Below the pieces are notes generated by a model that had not been told where the DNA came from, did no database searches, and worked only from the letters and a program-made list of their open reading frames with translations. The position numbers and the translations under genes are program-made. Below are positions 1-8,911 of a DNA stretch of 64,000 nt, one piece after another. How positions within the stretch are numbered: position 1 is the stretch's first letter; every line of letters begins with the position of its first letter. Origin of the DNA: Nocardiopsis alborubida (GTDB lineage: Bacteria > Actinomycetota > Actinomycetes > Streptosporangiales > Streptosporangiaceae); the NCBI RefSeq assembly GCF_012396365.1, contig NZ_JAAXPG010000003.1:186001-250000 (forward strand), given 5' to 3'.

Positions 1-793
1 GCCCCACCTCCTCGCGGAACCGCCGGGTGAGGGTACGCACGCTCACGGCCTCCTGGAGGGCCATCTCCCGCAGGCTCGGCTGGAGGTGGAGGTGCTCCAG
101 GGCCCAGGCGCGCGCCCGACCCGTCGCGGCACGCTCCGGCGCGGGCACGGGACGGCGGATGTACTGGGCCTGGCCGCCGTCGCGGTGGGGCGGGACGACG
201 GTGCTGCGCGCCACCTCGTTGGCCACGGCGGCGCCGTGGTCGGCGCGGATCATGTGCAGGCCCAGGTCGATGCCCGAGGCGACCCCGGCGGCGGTCAGCA
301 CGCGCCCGTTGTCGGTGTACAGCACGTCCGGGTCCAGGTCGATGCCGGGGTACATGGCGCGGAAGTAGCCCGCGGACTTCCAGTGGGTGGTCACGCGGCA
401 CCCGTCCAGGAGCCCCGCCGCGGCGAGCACGAACGCGCCGGTGCAGATCGAGGCCACGCGCGTGGTCGGCGGGATGCGCGCGACGGCCGCGGCCAGAGCC
501 GGTGCGAGGGGGGCGTGCGGGCGTTCGCCGTAGTCCTCGTCGGCGGCGGGCAGGACCACCGTGTCGGCCTCGTCGAGGGCCTCCGGGCCGTGGGCCACGT
601 TGATCGTGAAGTCGGTGTCGGTGCTGACCTCCCCCGGTTCCAGCGTGCAGGTGACGACCTCGTAGAGCGGCTCCCCGTCCGCGCCCCGGGCCTGGCCGAA
701 CAGGCGGTGGACGATGCCCGACTCGATGGGCAGCAGGCCGTGCCGGACGAGGACGGCCACGCGGTGGCGGCCGGACCGCGAGAAAATCCTCAT
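1..793 (-). CDS. GlxA-type AraC-family regulator (DJ-1/PfpI + HTH), 3' end cut by window
   Basis: Cytoplasmic transcriptional regulator. Residues about 10-190 form a DJ-1/PfpI (class I glutamine amidotransferase-like) domain with the nucleophile-elbow segment SICTGAF (Cys117) and THWK just after it. From about residue 215 an AraC-type helix-turn-helix begins (SLREMALQEAVSVRTLTRRF) and runs off the left edge, so about 50-60 C-terminal residues are missing. The start chosen is the ATG at 793; an in-frame ATG at 811 is possible, and neither has a convincing Shine-Dalgarno site. It is divergent from the MFS gene with only 70 bp between them, so it probably controls that transporter. Ligand unknown: the DJ-1 domain of this family is usually a sensor rather than an enzyme. 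Confidence 0.85.
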   Translation of the reverse strand, partial: MRIFSRSGRHRVAVLVRHGLLPIESGIVHRLFGQARGADGEPLYEVVTCTLEPGEVSTDTDFTINVAHGPEALDEADTVVLPAADEDYGERPHAPLAPALAAAVARIPPTTRVASICTGAFVLAAAGLLDGCRVTTHWKSAGYFRAMYPGIDLDPDVLYTDNGRVLTAAGVASGIDLGLHMIRADHGAAVANEVARSTVVPPHRDGGQAQYIRRPVPAPERAATGRARAWALEHLHLQPSLREMALQEAVSVRTLTRRFREEVG

Positions 794-863
794 GGCCCGA
801 TTCTTGCGCATGTTGGCTTTCAGGACACTGTCGGGGAGGGGGACCGCGAAGGAGGCTGGGGCC

Positions 864-2192
864 ATGGCCGAGAACACCGCTTCCGCGCACAAACCCGCAC
901 GCACCCGGTTCCACCGCGCGTGGCCGGTCGCCATCGTCGCGTGCCTGACCATCGTGGCCGCGGCGGCCTTCGCCGCGATGCCCGGAATCCTGACCGAACC
1001 CCTGCACACCGAGTACGGGTGGTCCCGCGGGGCGATCGGTACGGCGGCCTCGGTCAACATGCTCGTCTACGGCCTGACCGCCCCGTTCGCCGCGGCGCTG
1101 ATGGACCGGTTCGGTGTCCGCCGCACCGCCCTGGCGGCCCTGGGGGCCGTCGTGACGGGGGCCGGACTGACCCTTGTCATGACCACCGCCTGGCAGCTGA
1201 CCCTCTACTGGGGGCTGCTCATCGGCGCGGGCACCGGGTCACTGGCGATGACGTTCGCCGCCACCGTGGCCGACAACTGGTTCGTCGAACGCCGTGGGCT
1301 GGTCATCGGCGCCCTGACCGGGGCCAGTGCCTTCGGCCAGCTGGTGTTCCTGCCCGCACTGGCATGGATCGTCGACAACCAGGGATGGCGTCCGGCCGTC
1401 GTGACCCTGGCGCTGACGGCGGGCGTGATGATCGTCCTCATCGCCCTGGTGCTCCGCGACCACCCCGCCGACCTGGGGCAGCGCCCCTACGGTTCCGCGG
1501 TCTTCGTGGACAGGCCCCGGGCGGACCGGGGCGCGGCGCGCCGGACCGTGGAGGTCCTGTTCTCCTCGGTGCGCAGCCGCCGGTTCTGGCTCCTGGGCGG
1601 AACGTTCGCGGTGTGCGGCGCGACCACCAACGGCATCATGTGGACCCATTTCGTGCCCGCCGCCCAGGACCACGGGATGGCCGTCACGGCCGCAGCTGCG
1701 CTGGTGTCGACGATCGGTGTCTTCTCCCTGGTGGGGACGATCCTGTCCGGATGGCTCACCGACCGGGTGGACCCGCGCCTGCTCCTGGTCGCCTACTACG
1801 CGGGGCGGGGCGTGCTCCTGGCCGCGCTGCCCGCGCTGTTCGGTCCGGACACCGGGGCGGCGATGGTGGCCTTCGTCGTGGTGTTCGGCCTGCTCGACGT
1901 CGCGACGGTGCCCCCGACCATCCTGCTGTGCCGACGGCTCTTCGGCGCCGACGGGGCCATCGTCTTCGGGTGGGTCAACGCCGTCCACCAGGTCGGGGCG
2001 GGGGCCATGGCGGTCTTCGGCGGTTTCGTCCGTGACGTGGGCGGAAGCTACGGGCCGGTGTGGCTGATGGCCGCCGCCCTGTGCGGTGCCGCCGCGATGC
2101 TGGCCTTCGGGGTGCCGCGCGGCACGGAGGTGTCCCGCCTCGCGGACGAGGGGCCCGGAGGGGCCCGTGCCGACGGGCGGGAGGGGGCGTGA
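864..2192 (+). CDS. MFS transporter, 442 aa
   Basis: Twelve-helix major facilitator superfamily permease, probably an exporter of a small organic compound. The first helix is about residues 20-45 and the loop after helix 2 contains the family-typical segment MDRFGVRRT. A central loop (about residues 205-235, rich in R and D) separates the two six-helix halves, and the last helix ends before a charged tail. The ATG at 864 is chosen because GGAGG lies 8 nt upstream; longer in-frame starts lack a ribosome site and overlap the divergent regulator. The stop overlaps the next gene (GTGA), so the two are translationally coupled. Substrate cannot be read from sequence; the GlxA-type neighbour is the likely regulator. 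Confidence 0.88.
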   Translation: MAENTASAHKPARTRFHRAWPVAIVACLTIVAAAAFAAMPGILTEPLHTEYGWSRGAIGTAASVNMLVYGLTAPFAAALMDRFGVRRTALAALGAVVTGAGLTLVMTTAWQLTLYWGLLIGAGTGSLAMTFAATVADNWFVERRGLVIGALTGASAFGQLVFLPALAWIVDNQGWRPAVVTLALTAGVMIVLIALVLRDHPADLGQRPYGSAVFVDRPRADRGAARRTVEVLFSSVRSRRFWLLGGTFAVCGATTNGIMWTHFVPAAQDHGMAVTAAAALVSTIGVFSLVGTILSGWLTDRVDPRLLLVAYYAGRGVLLAALPALFGPDTGAAMVAFVVVFGLLDVATVPPTILLCRRLFGADGAIVFGWVNAVHQVGAGAMAVFGGFVRDVGGSYGPVWLMAAALCGAAAMLAFGVPRGTEVSRLADEGPGGARADGREGA

Positions 2193-2713
2193 GCGAGACG
2201 GGGGACAGCGGTGTCCGGGACGGCGCCGAGCACCCCGCGGGCGCCCGTGCGGGAGCCGGCTCCGGTACGGCCCGCGGGGCCGGGCGCCCGTCACCAGGGT
2301 TCTCCGCCGTGCTGGTGGTCCTCGCCGCCCTGGCGGCCTACGTGGGGTTCGCCGGGCTGGAGCAGGGGCTGCGCGCGGCGCGCGGCGAGGGCGCACCGGG
2401 CGTGTTCACCGTGTCGAGCATCACCTGCGTCCAGCACCCCGGGCACGAGTCGTGCACCTGCAACGGCACCTTCACCGGTGACGGGGGAGGGGAGCCGCGC
2501 GGGGTCTACCTGCACGCGGCCGGGCGCGACACCTGCCAGGAGGGAGCGCGGATCCCGGCCGTGGACGCCGGGGCCTCCAACCGCGTCTACGGCCCGGACG
2601 GCTCCCGGGAGTGGATCCTGTCCTCGTTCCTCCTCGCGGCGTGCCCGGCCCTGGTCGGCGGCGTCGCGGCGAACTGGGTGCGCTACCTGCGGCGGGTGGC
2701 CCGGACGGGGTGA
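2189..2713 (+). CDS. Small two-helix membrane protein, 174 aa, unknown function
   Basis: The GTG start overlaps the stop of the MFS gene (GTGA at 2189-2192), which argues for translational coupling and sets the start. The protein has a Gly/Ala/Arg-rich N-terminus, a transmembrane helix at about residues 37-55 (FSAVLVVLAALAAYVGFAGL), an extracytoplasmic stretch of about 95 residues with four cysteines (CVQHPGHESCTCNG and a later C) and a second helix near the C-terminus. The cysteines suggest a disulfide-stabilised external domain. I do not recognise the family. The context suggests an accessory subunit or a protein co-expressed with the transporter, which is inference. Confidence 0.6.
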   Translation: MSETGDSGVRDGAEHPAGARAGAGSGTARGAGRPSPGFSAVLVVLAALAAYVGFAGLEQGLRAARGEGAPGVFTVSSITCVQHPGHESCTCNGTFTGDGGGEPRGVYLHAAGRDTCQEGARIPAVDAGASNRVYGPDGSREWILSSFLLAACPALVGGVAANWVRYLRRVARTG

Positions 2714-2738
2714 TCCGGACCGCGCCTGCCTTCGCTGA

Positions 2739-2909
2739 CCCGCCTTCGCGCCGCCCTGCGCCCGCGGCGAGGCGGACGGGCCGATCGGCACGGACCTGTG
2801 CCCGGACCTGGTCACCACCATCCGCGCGGAGCTCGCCGCGCTCGGCTCCCGTACCGACGAACTCCAGCGCCGCCGCGGAGCCCTCTCCCGGCGGCTCGCG
2901 GACTGCTGA
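2739..2909 (+). pseudogene. C-terminal remnant of a coiled-coil regulator (MerR-like)
   Basis: An open frame of 56 codons bounded upstream by TGA (2736-2738) and ended by TGA (2907-2909), with no start codon. Its last 38 residues read like a real protein end: TDLCPDLVTTIRAELAALGS followed by an Arg/Leu/Glu-rich amphipathic helix. This helix style is typical of MerR-family dimerisation coiled coils. The DNA-binding half is absent, so I infer a 5'-deleted gene. It could instead be a chance open frame. Confidence 0.35.
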
Positions 2910-3004
2910 ACCCGGACGCGGGCCGCCCCGGGCGGACCTGGCGGTCCGTCCGGGGCGGTGGGAGCCGGTGCCCGTACGAGGGACGGGAGCGTACGGACAC
3001 CGGG

Positions 3005-3042
3005 CGCGGGCCGGGGGACGGGCTGGGAGTGTCCGGCCCGCG
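3005..3042 (-). terminator. Hairpin downstream of dctA
   Basis: CGCGGGCCGG (3005-3014) pairs perfectly with CCGGCCCGCG (3033-3042) across an 18-nt loop, about 105 nt past the dctA stop. There is no T-tract, which is usual for GC-rich actinomycete terminators. Confidence 0.45.
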
Positions 3043-3147
3043 GTCTGGAGCCGCGGTCGACCCGGGGGCTCGTGCCGCGGACGGCGGAGTGGACCGTCCG
3101 CCGACCGAGGCGAGCCGTTGACCGCGGTCTGGCGCCGCGGTGCGTGG

Positions 3148-4647
3148 TCAGCCGCGCGGTGCGCCCACGGGGGTGCGCCGGTCCCCGCCTTCGTCACCGG
3201 AGGCGTCGGCCGTCCTGACGGCCTCGGCGTTCGCGTCGGCGTCCCCGGCCGTGCCGGAGGGGTCCGAGGACCCGCCCCCGTCGGAACCCCCGGCGGGCTT
3301 GTCGTAGCTCATGAGGGCGTCCATGTCGATGCTGTCCGGGTTCCTCAGCGTGTGGGCGAGGCGCTCGCGGTCCAGGCCGCCGGTCCAGCGGGCGATGACC
3401 AGGGTGCCCACCGCGTTGCCGATGAGGTTGGTCAGGGCGCGGCCCTCGGACATGAAGCGGTCGATGCCGACGATGAGCGCGATGCCCGCCAGCGGGATCA
3501 CGTCGCCGAACGCGGCCAGCGAGGCGGCCAGGGTCACCAGACCGGCGCCGCTGACGCCCGCCGCGCCCTTGCTGGAGAGCAGCATGAACAGCAGGAGCCC
3601 GACCTGGGTCCAGACGGAGATGTCCGAGCCGGTGGCCTGGGCGATGAAGATGGCGCCCATGGTCATGTAGATCGCGGTGCCGTCCAGGTTGAAGGAGTAC
3701 CCGGTCGGGATGGTCAGGCCCACCACGGACTTCTTGGCGCCCGCGGCCTCCAGCTTGGTCATCATGCGCGGCAGCACCGACTCGCTGGAGGAGGTGCCCA
3801 GCACGATGAGGAGCTCGTCGCGGATCAGGCGCACCATGCGGAACAGGCTGAACCCGGCCAGGCGGCTGACGACGCCCAGGACGACGACGACGAACAGCAC
3901 GCAGGTGACGTAGAAGCTGAGCATGAAGTAGGCGAGGCTGCTCAGCACCTGGCCGCCGTACTCGCCGATGGTGAAGGCCATGCCGCCGAAGGCGCCGACG
4001 GGCGCCGCGTACATGACGATCCTGATGACGCCGAACATGATGTGCGACATCGTGTCCAGGGCGCGGACCGCGGGCTCGCCGCGCCTGCCGAGCATGGTCA
4101 GGGCGCAGGCGACCAGGATGGCCAGGACCAGGACCTGGATCAGCTCGCCCTCCACGAAGGCGGAGAAGAACGAGTCGGGGATCATGTGGAGGATGAAGCC
4201 GGAGAAACCGGTTCCGCCCGCCTCGGCCTCGGCGATGGTGTCCGCGGCGTCGGCCTCGTCGAAGGACACGTTCAGGCCCACACCCGGGCGCATGATGTTG
4301 ACGGTGACCAGGCCGATGGCCAGGGCGACCACGGTCAGCGCGGTGAAGTACACCAGGGTGCGCAGGGCCAGCCCGCCGGCCTTGGCCAGGTTGCCCAGGC
4401 CGGCGATGCCCACGACGACGGTGCAGAAGATGGTCGGGGCGATGACCACCTTGACGAGCTTGATGAACAGGTCGGCCAGCCAGCGCATGTCCGCGGCCCA
4501 GGCAGGGAAGAGCAGACCGACGGCGATGCCGAGCGCGATACCGACGAGCACCCAGAAGTACAGGTGACGGTAGATGGGCTTCCTGCGCCGGGGCGGTGCC
4601 TTGTCGGCACTCTGCCCGGGGGCGGCGGCGCGTCCGGGACTCGGCAT
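3148..4647 (-). CDS. dctA: C4-dicarboxylate / glutamate:cation symporter (DctA/GltP family), 499 aa
   Basis: Inner-membrane sodium- or proton-coupled uptake carrier for dicarboxylates such as succinate, fumarate, malate or aspartate. Family marks are the serine-rich re-entrant loop GTSSSESVLPRMM and, further on, the substrate/cation motif GYSFNLDGTAIYMT. Hydrophobic segments span roughly residues 25-425, followed by a hydrophilic Ser/Asp/Gly-rich tail of about 60 residues that is longer than in most members. The ATG at 4647 is chosen because CTGGAGGAGAAGGCC precedes it; a start 25 codons further upstream has no ribosome site. It appears monocistronic. The family cannot be narrowed to dicarboxylate rather than glutamate from sequence alone. 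Confidence 0.88.
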   Translation of the reverse strand: MPSPGRAAAPGQSADKAPPRRRKPIYRHLYFWVLVGIALGIAVGLLFPAWAADMRWLADLFIKLVKVVIAPTIFCTVVVGIAGLGNLAKAGGLALRTLVYFTALTVVALAIGLVTVNIMRPGVGLNVSFDEADAADTIAEAEAGGTGFSGFILHMIPDSFFSAFVEGELIQVLVLAILVACALTMLGRRGEPAVRALDTMSHIMFGVIRIVMYAAPVGAFGGMAFTIGEYGGQVLSSLAYFMLSFYVTCVLFVVVVLGVVSRLAGFSLFRMVRLIRDELLIVLGTSSSESVLPRMMTKLEAAGAKKSVVGLTIPTGYSFNLDGTAIYMTMGAIFIAQATGSDISVWTQVGLLLFMLLSSKGAAGVSGAGLVTLAASLAAFGDVIPLAGIALIVGIDRFMSEGRALTNLIGNAVGTLVIARWTGGLDRERLAHTLRNPDSIDMDALMSYDKPAGGSDGGGSSDPSGTAGDADANAEAVRTADASGDEGGDRRTPVGAPRG

Positions 4648-5206
4648 GGCCTTCTCCTCCAGGTCCTGTGTGTAGCGGCTCACAGGAACCTTCACGCCAG
4701 AGGCGCGTAACGGCCAACCCACGAGGGGGAAACTTAAGGTTTACCTGACATTTGATCACTTTCGGTGGTGTGGTCCCGGATTTCTGTTCACTGAGGGTGT
4801 TTGTCTGTGCGGGTGTTCACGCGCTTCGGTGGCTCCCCGTGAGGGGTGTGGTGGGAGTGGTCGGGTCGTCTGCGAATGCGGAATGCCCTGACCTGCGTTG
4901 ACTCCGGTTCGCGGTTCGGTCGGTGGTAACGGAGGGCAACCGTTCCGGTGGCGGGCTCACAACGGGAGCGGGCCTCGGAGGGGCGGGGGAGACCCCCGTT
5001 CTCCAGTCGACCGCGACGCGCGCGGGAGGCGCCGGAGCGGGTCCGCCCCTGTGGGCAACCCCTGCCCGGCACCTCCCGCGGACCGGTCCTGCCGGACGGC
5101 CCTTGTGGACGGCCCCGGCGGACGCTCCCCGCGGGGCGGCCCCGGGCCGACACCCCGCTCGCCCGGCGGCTCCACGCTGGGCGCCCCGCATGCAGCGTCC
5201 CCGCGC
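4648..5206. other. Intergenic region upstream of dctA
   Basis: About 560 bp between dctA and the NmrA-like gene. An A/T-rich island at about 4732-4765, unusual in this window, is the probable dctA promoter, giving a leader of about 90 nt. From 4930 to 5200 the sequence is GC-rich and repetitive in composition; I see no gene or RNA in it. Confidence 0.45.
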
Positions 5207-6031
5207 TCAGCGCCTCCAGACCCCGGAGGCCCCAGCCCGGCGGACGTACCCGGTGAAGTCCGCGGCCGGGCGGCCCAGCGCCTTCTCCACCCCGTCGGCG
5301 GGTTCGGCGTTGCGGCCGTCCAGGATCTCGCCGAACAGCTCGGTCAGACCGTGGGCCACCTCCGCGGGCAGCCCCGCGGCGACCGCCCCGGCGACGAAGT
5401 CCTGCGGTGGGACACAGCGGCAGGCGACGGGATACCCGGCGGCCTCACCGATCAGGCGGGTGGCCTCGGTGAACGTCAGGGACCGGGGGCCGGTCAGCTC
5501 GTACAGCTCACCGCCGTGCCCGTCCTCCGTCAGCGCCCGGGCCGCGATCTCGGCGACGTCGTCGAGGTCGACGAAGGGCTCGGACACGTCCGGCACGGGC
5601 AGGGCCACGGTGCCCTCCAGGACCGGCCCGAGCAGGAAGCTCTCGGAGAAGTCCTGCGCGAAGACCGAGCAGCGCAGCACGGTCAGGCCGGGGAACACCG
5701 CGCGCACGGCGTGCTCCGCGCGCTCGGCCCCCTCCTCGCCGCGGCCGGACAGCAGCACCGCGCGCCGTACGCCGTTCCGGGCGGCGCGGGAGGCGAAGGC
5801 GGCGACGGTCTCGCTGGCTCCGGGAAAGGCCAGGTCGGGGTGGTAGCACAGGTAGACGGAGGTGGCCCCCTCCAGGACGGCGTCCCAGGTGGCGGGTTCG
5901 TGCCAGTCGAAGCGGGGTTCGCCGGAGCGTGAGCCGACCCGGACGTCGGTGCCGCGCTCGCGCAGCAGGCGGGTGACGCGGCGGCCGGTCATGCCGGTGC
6001 CGCCGGTGACGAGGACGTGTTCTGTGGTCAT
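5207..6031 (-). CDS. NmrA-like NAD(P)-binding oxidoreductase, 274 aa
   Basis: Atypical short-chain dehydrogenase of the NmrA/HSCARG type. The N-terminal Rossmann fold is seen as HVLVTGGTGMTGRRV (residues 5-19) followed by a basic segment with RVGSRSGEPRFDW, which suggests NADP(H) binding. The C-terminal half has the ELTGPRSLTFTEA segment common in this group, and the canonical SDR YxxxK pair is not evident. Members either reduce quinones or act as redox sensors. The gene is divergent from an AraC-family regulator across 322 bp, which makes that regulator a likely controller. The ATG at 6031 follows CTGGGGAC, a modest ribosome site. Confidence 0.8.
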   Translation of the reverse strand: MTTEHVLVTGGTGMTGRRVTRLLRERGTDVRVGSRSGEPRFDWHEPATWDAVLEGATSVYLCYHPDLAFPGASETVAAFASRAARNGVRRAVLLSGRGEEGAERAEHAVRAVFPGLTVLRCSVFAQDFSESFLLGPVLEGTVALPVPDVSEPFVDLDDVAEIAARALTEDGHGGELYELTGPRSLTFTEATRLIGEAAGYPVACRCVPPQDFVAGAVAAGLPAEVAHGLTELFGEILDGRNAEPADGVEKALGRPAADFTGYVRRAGASGVWRR

Positions 6032-6353
6032 GTCCCCAGTCCATCAACTCGGGCTCGGACGGAACATAGTCAGAAAGCTGGTGTGCATAAGCGTTCGTCT
6101 GAATCCGGCGTGGTTTTCGTCGTTCCCGGACTTCGCCCCTGCCCCTGCTCCCGCTCCGGCCCCCTCCTTCCCCGCCCTGCGGCCCGGAACGGCCCGGGGC
6201 TGCGGAGCGGGGTCGGTTCGTGCGGCTGCGGAGCGGGCCCGCCCGAACGGCTCCGGAGCGGACCTGTCCGGGAGAGCGGTCGGCACCGCCCCAGAGGGGA
6301 TCCGCGTGTCCGGCGGGAGGCGGCCCTCCCGTGCGCGTCACTAGGGTGAGGCC
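6032..6353. other. Divergent control region between NmrA-like and AraC genes
   Basis: 322 bp. The left 80 bp is relatively A/T-rich and holds the promoter proposed at 6063-6090. The rest is GC-rich, with direct repeats of GCTGCGGAGCGGG-like sequence near 6199-6240 and no gene. Confidence 0.4.
6063..6090 (-). promoter_or_regulatory. Candidate promoter of the NmrA-like gene
   Basis: On the minus strand TTATGC (6090-6085) and TATGTT (6068-6063) are separated by 16 bp, which places the start about 25 nt before the ATG. The match is partial and unsupported by other evidence. Confidence 0.35.
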
Positions 6354-7310
6354 ATGGACCCCCTCGTGCACCTCCTGGACGGGCCACGCGCGCGCGGCGC
6401 CTTCACCCTGCGCACCGTCATGAGCCCGCCCTGGGGCATCGACATCCGCGACGAGGCCGCCCTCACCCTGGTCGTGGTCACCTCCGGACACGCCTGGGTG
6501 GCGGCGTGCGGGAAGGAGGTCGAGGCCGGTCCCGGCGACCTGGTGCTCGTGCGGGGCCCGGAGCCCTACGTGATCGCCGACAGCCCCGGCTGGGAACCCA
6601 CGGTCACCGCCCTGCCGGGTGGGCGGTGCGTGGCCCGCGACGGCGCGGAGGTCCACGTGTCCATGAGCCACGGCGTCGGCACCTGGGGAAACGACCCCGA
6701 CGGCACCGACACCATGGTCGTGGGCGCCTACCTGGACGACAGCGAGGTCGGCCGCCTCGCCCTGGCCGCGCTGCCGTCGCTGGCGGTGCTCCCCGAGGGC
6801 CGGGTCGACCCCGCGCTGGTGGAGCTGCTCGCCCGCGAGATCACCACCGGCCACGTCGCCCAGACCAGCCTCAACGACCGGCTCCTGGACTGCCTGCTGG
6901 TGATGGCGGTGCGCGCCTGGCTGGAGGACAACCCCGACAGCGCGCCCAACTGGCTCACCGCCCGCAGCGACCCCGTCGTCGCGCGGGCGCTGGAGCTGGT
7001 CCACGAGCGCGTCGCCGAGCCCTGGACCCTGGAGGCCCTGGCGGGGGAGTGCGCGGTCTCCCGCGCCACTCTGGCCGCGCGCTTCCAGCGGGCCGTGGGC
7101 ACCCCGCCGATGACCTACCTGCGCACCTGGCGGCTGACGGTGGCCTGCGACCTGCTCACCGCGCGCCCGGGGCTGGGCCTGGAGGCCGTGGCCGCCCGGG
7201 TGGGCTACGGGAGCGCGTTCGCGTTCAGCTCCGCCTTCAAGAACCACACGGGCGCGAGCCCGTCCGCCTACCGGGCGATGAGGGCGGAACGCGTACCGCA
7301 CGAGGCCTGA
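6354..7310 (+). CDS. AraC-family transcriptional regulator with cupin N-domain, 318 aa
   Basis: Residues about 10-190 match the cupin-like sensor half of AraC regulators (an HVWV-type beta strand cluster around SGHAWVAACGKEVEAGPGD). Residues about 215-315 hold the two helix-turn-helix motifs: LEALAGECAVSRATLAARFQ, then a second one ending in the AraC signature VGYGSAFAFSSAFKNHTG with PSAYR. The start follows AGGGTGAGGCC. It sits divergent from the NmrA-like oxidoreductase, an arrangement in which AraC regulators commonly control the neighbour. The ligand is unknown. Confidence 0.85.
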   Translation: MDPLVHLLDGPRARGAFTLRTVMSPPWGIDIRDEAALTLVVVTSGHAWVAACGKEVEAGPGDLVLVRGPEPYVIADSPGWEPTVTALPGGRCVARDGAEVHVSMSHGVGTWGNDPDGTDTMVVGAYLDDSEVGRLALAALPSLAVLPEGRVDPALVELLAREITTGHVAQTSLNDRLLDCLLVMAVRAWLEDNPDSAPNWLTARSDPVVARALELVHERVAEPWTLEALAGECAVSRATLAARFQRAVGTPPMTYLRTWRLTVACDLLTARPGLGLEAVAARVGYGSAFAFSSAFKNHTGASPSAYRAMRAERVPHEA

Positions 7311-7385
7311 CGCCGCCCCGAGCCCCCTTCGGTTAGGTTCGTGTTCCCGGGGCCCGGAGACCAGGGCACGGGAGAAGGGGACGCG

Positions 7386-8171
7386 ATGAACGACAGGACC
7401 CAGGCGTTCGATCAGCTCAGCGAGGACTACCGCCGTTTCCGGCCGGGATACCCCCGGCCCCTGCTCGACCGACTGCGCGCCCACGTCCTCGCCGGTGCGC
7501 GGAGTTCCTGGCCCGAACCCCGGCTCCTGCTCGACGTCGGCGCGGGAACGGGCATATCCACCCGCGCCCTGCGCCACGTCTTCGGCCCGGGCCCCCGTGT
7601 GGTCGGCGTCGAGCCGGGGCACTCCATGCGCGCCACCGCCGCCGAGGAGCCCGACGGGGTCGAGTACGTGGACGGCCGCGCCGAGAGGGTTCCCTTCCCC
7701 GACGCGTCGGCCTCCCTGGTGCTGGCCGCGCAGGCCGTCCACTGGTTCGACCGGCCCGCCTTCTACGCCGAGGCCGCGCGCCTGCTCCTGCCGGGCGGCA
7801 CCGTCGCCGTCCTCAACAACGACCGCGACTGGACCGCCAGCGCGTTCGTCGACGCCCACGAGAGCCTGATGGAGGAGTACGGCGACGACTACCGGCGCGA
7901 CTACCGCGCCTACGACACCGCCGCTGAGGCGGAGGCCCAGGACGGCCTCGTCGACGCCACCGAGTCCACCGCCGCCTGGACGCGCGAACTCGACGCGGCG
8001 GGCTTCGTCGGAAGCGCGCTGTCCTCCAGCAGGATGGCCGCCGTGGTCCGCAACATCGGCGAGGAGCGCACCCGGGAGGCCCTCACGGCGCTCGTCGCCG
8101 CGCACTTCCCCGACGGGAACGTGCGCGTCCCCTACGTCACGCGGCTCCACCTGGCCCGCCGGACGCCGTAG
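7386..8171 (+). CDS. Class I SAM-dependent methyltransferase, 261 aa
   Basis: Cytoplasmic methyltransferase of the UbiE/Methyltransf_11 type. Motif I LLLDVGAGTGISTRAL (about residues 50-65) binds the adenosyl methionine, an acidic residue closes motif II (VVGVEPG), and motif III/post-III is SLVLAAQAVHWFD. The N-terminal segment FDQLSEDYRRFRPGYP is typical of small-molecule methyltransferases in actinomycetes. The ATG at 7386 has GGGAGAAGGGG upstream. It lies 75 bp behind the AraC gene on the same strand but probably has its own promoter. Substrate unknown. Confidence 0.82.
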   Translation: MNDRTQAFDQLSEDYRRFRPGYPRPLLDRLRAHVLAGARSSWPEPRLLLDVGAGTGISTRALRHVFGPGPRVVGVEPGHSMRATAAEEPDGVEYVDGRAERVPFPDASASLVLAAQAVHWFDRPAFYAEAARLLLPGGTVAVLNNDRDWTASAFVDAHESLMEEYGDDYRRDYRAYDTAAEAEAQDGLVDATESTAAWTRELDAAGFVGSALSSSRMAAVVRNIGEERTREALTALVAAHFPDGNVRVPYVTRLHLARRTP

Positions 8172-8213
8172 CCGCGCGCCGGTGCCCGCCCGGCCGCGGG
8201 GTCCGGCGCGCGG
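8172..8213. terminator. Bidirectional hairpin between methyltransferase and GNAT genes
   Basis: CCGCGCGCCGG (8172-8182) pairs with CCGGCGCGCGG (8203-8213). The first arm begins directly at the end of the methyltransferase gene, and the GNAT gene converges from the right. Confidence 0.6.
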
Positions 8214-8292
8214 CCGCTCCGCTTCGCGCCCGCTGATCCCGTGCGCCTCGGTTCCGGGTCCCTCGGTTCCCGGTTCGCCGTTCCGCGTCCGG

Positions 8293-8751
8293 TCAGTCGA
8301 GCCGCTTCTTGAAACCGACGTGGGAGGCGGTGTACCCCAGCCGCTCGTAGAAGCGGTGTGCGTCCCCGCGTGAGGCGTCCGAGGTCAGCTGGAGCATGGC
8401 GGCTCCCCGGCGGCGGGCCTCCTCCTCGGCCCAGGCCAGCAGGTCGGTGCCCAGACCGCCGCCGCGCTCACCCGAGTGCACCCGCACCGCCTCCACCTGG
8501 GCGCGGGTGGCGCCCCGGTGGGACAGGCCCGGGAGGAACGTCAGCTGGAGGGTTCCCACCACCCGGCCGTCGCGGCGGGCCACCGCCAGGAACTGGTGCG
8601 GGTCGGCGTCGATCACCCGGAAGGCCGCCAGGTAGGGGATCGGGTCCCCGGGATCCTCCCGCAGGGCGCCCAGCGCGTCGTCGGCGAGCATGGCGACGAT
8701 CGCCGCCACGTCCTCGGCGCGGGCCCGGTCGATGGTGACGCCGTCGTTCAA
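8293..8751 (-). CDS. GNAT-family N-acetyltransferase, 152 aa
   Basis: Single GNAT domain covering the whole protein. The acetyl-CoA pyrophosphate loop is visible as ERGGGLGTDLLAWAEEEARR (about residues 93-113), after the beta-4 strand VEAVRVHS. The C-terminal SRGDAHRFYERLGYTASHVG is the usual end of the fold. The acceptor substrate cannot be predicted. The ATG at 8751 is the only good start. It converges on the methyltransferase gene, and a 160-bp gap separates it from the HAD gene on the same strand. Confidence 0.82.
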   Translation of the reverse strand: MNDGVTIDRARAEDVAAIVAMLADDALGALREDPGDPIPYLAAFRVIDADPHQFLAVARRDGRVVGTLQLTFLPGLSHRGATRAQVEAVRVHSGERGGGLGTDLLAWAEEEARRRGAAMLQLTSDASRGDAHRFYERLGYTASHVGFKKRLD

Positions 8752-8911
8752 GGGTGCTCCGTACGTTCTCAGGCGCTCCGGCGGCGCCGGGCGCGGTCGA
8801 CGGGTCCTGGTTCCGAGCGGTTCCGAAGGAGCGGTGGTCCGACCGCCCGGAGCGCCCCCTCGTGTCGCGGGCGGTACGGCCCCCGACCCGGGGCGGAAGC
8901 AGGGACAGGGA

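Larger units (their letters stand above)
2714..3147. other. Intergenic region with a decayed coding remnant and a hairpin
   Basis: 434 bp between the small membrane protein and the 3' end of dctA. It holds the remnant at 2739-2909 and a hairpin at 3005-3042. The rest is GC-rich sequence in which I see no convincing gene or promoter. Confidence 0.5.

Noticed and set aside
86..2035. Long Gly/Arg/Ala-rich open frame on the plus strand across the first two genes
   Set aside because: It runs antisense to the GlxA-type regulator and out of frame with the MFS gene, both of which have clear domains; high GC creates such shadow frames throughout this window.
4788..5200. Possible small basic protein upstream of dctA
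   Set aside because: Arg/Gly/Pro-rich composition only, with no ribosome site, domain or codon-position signal.
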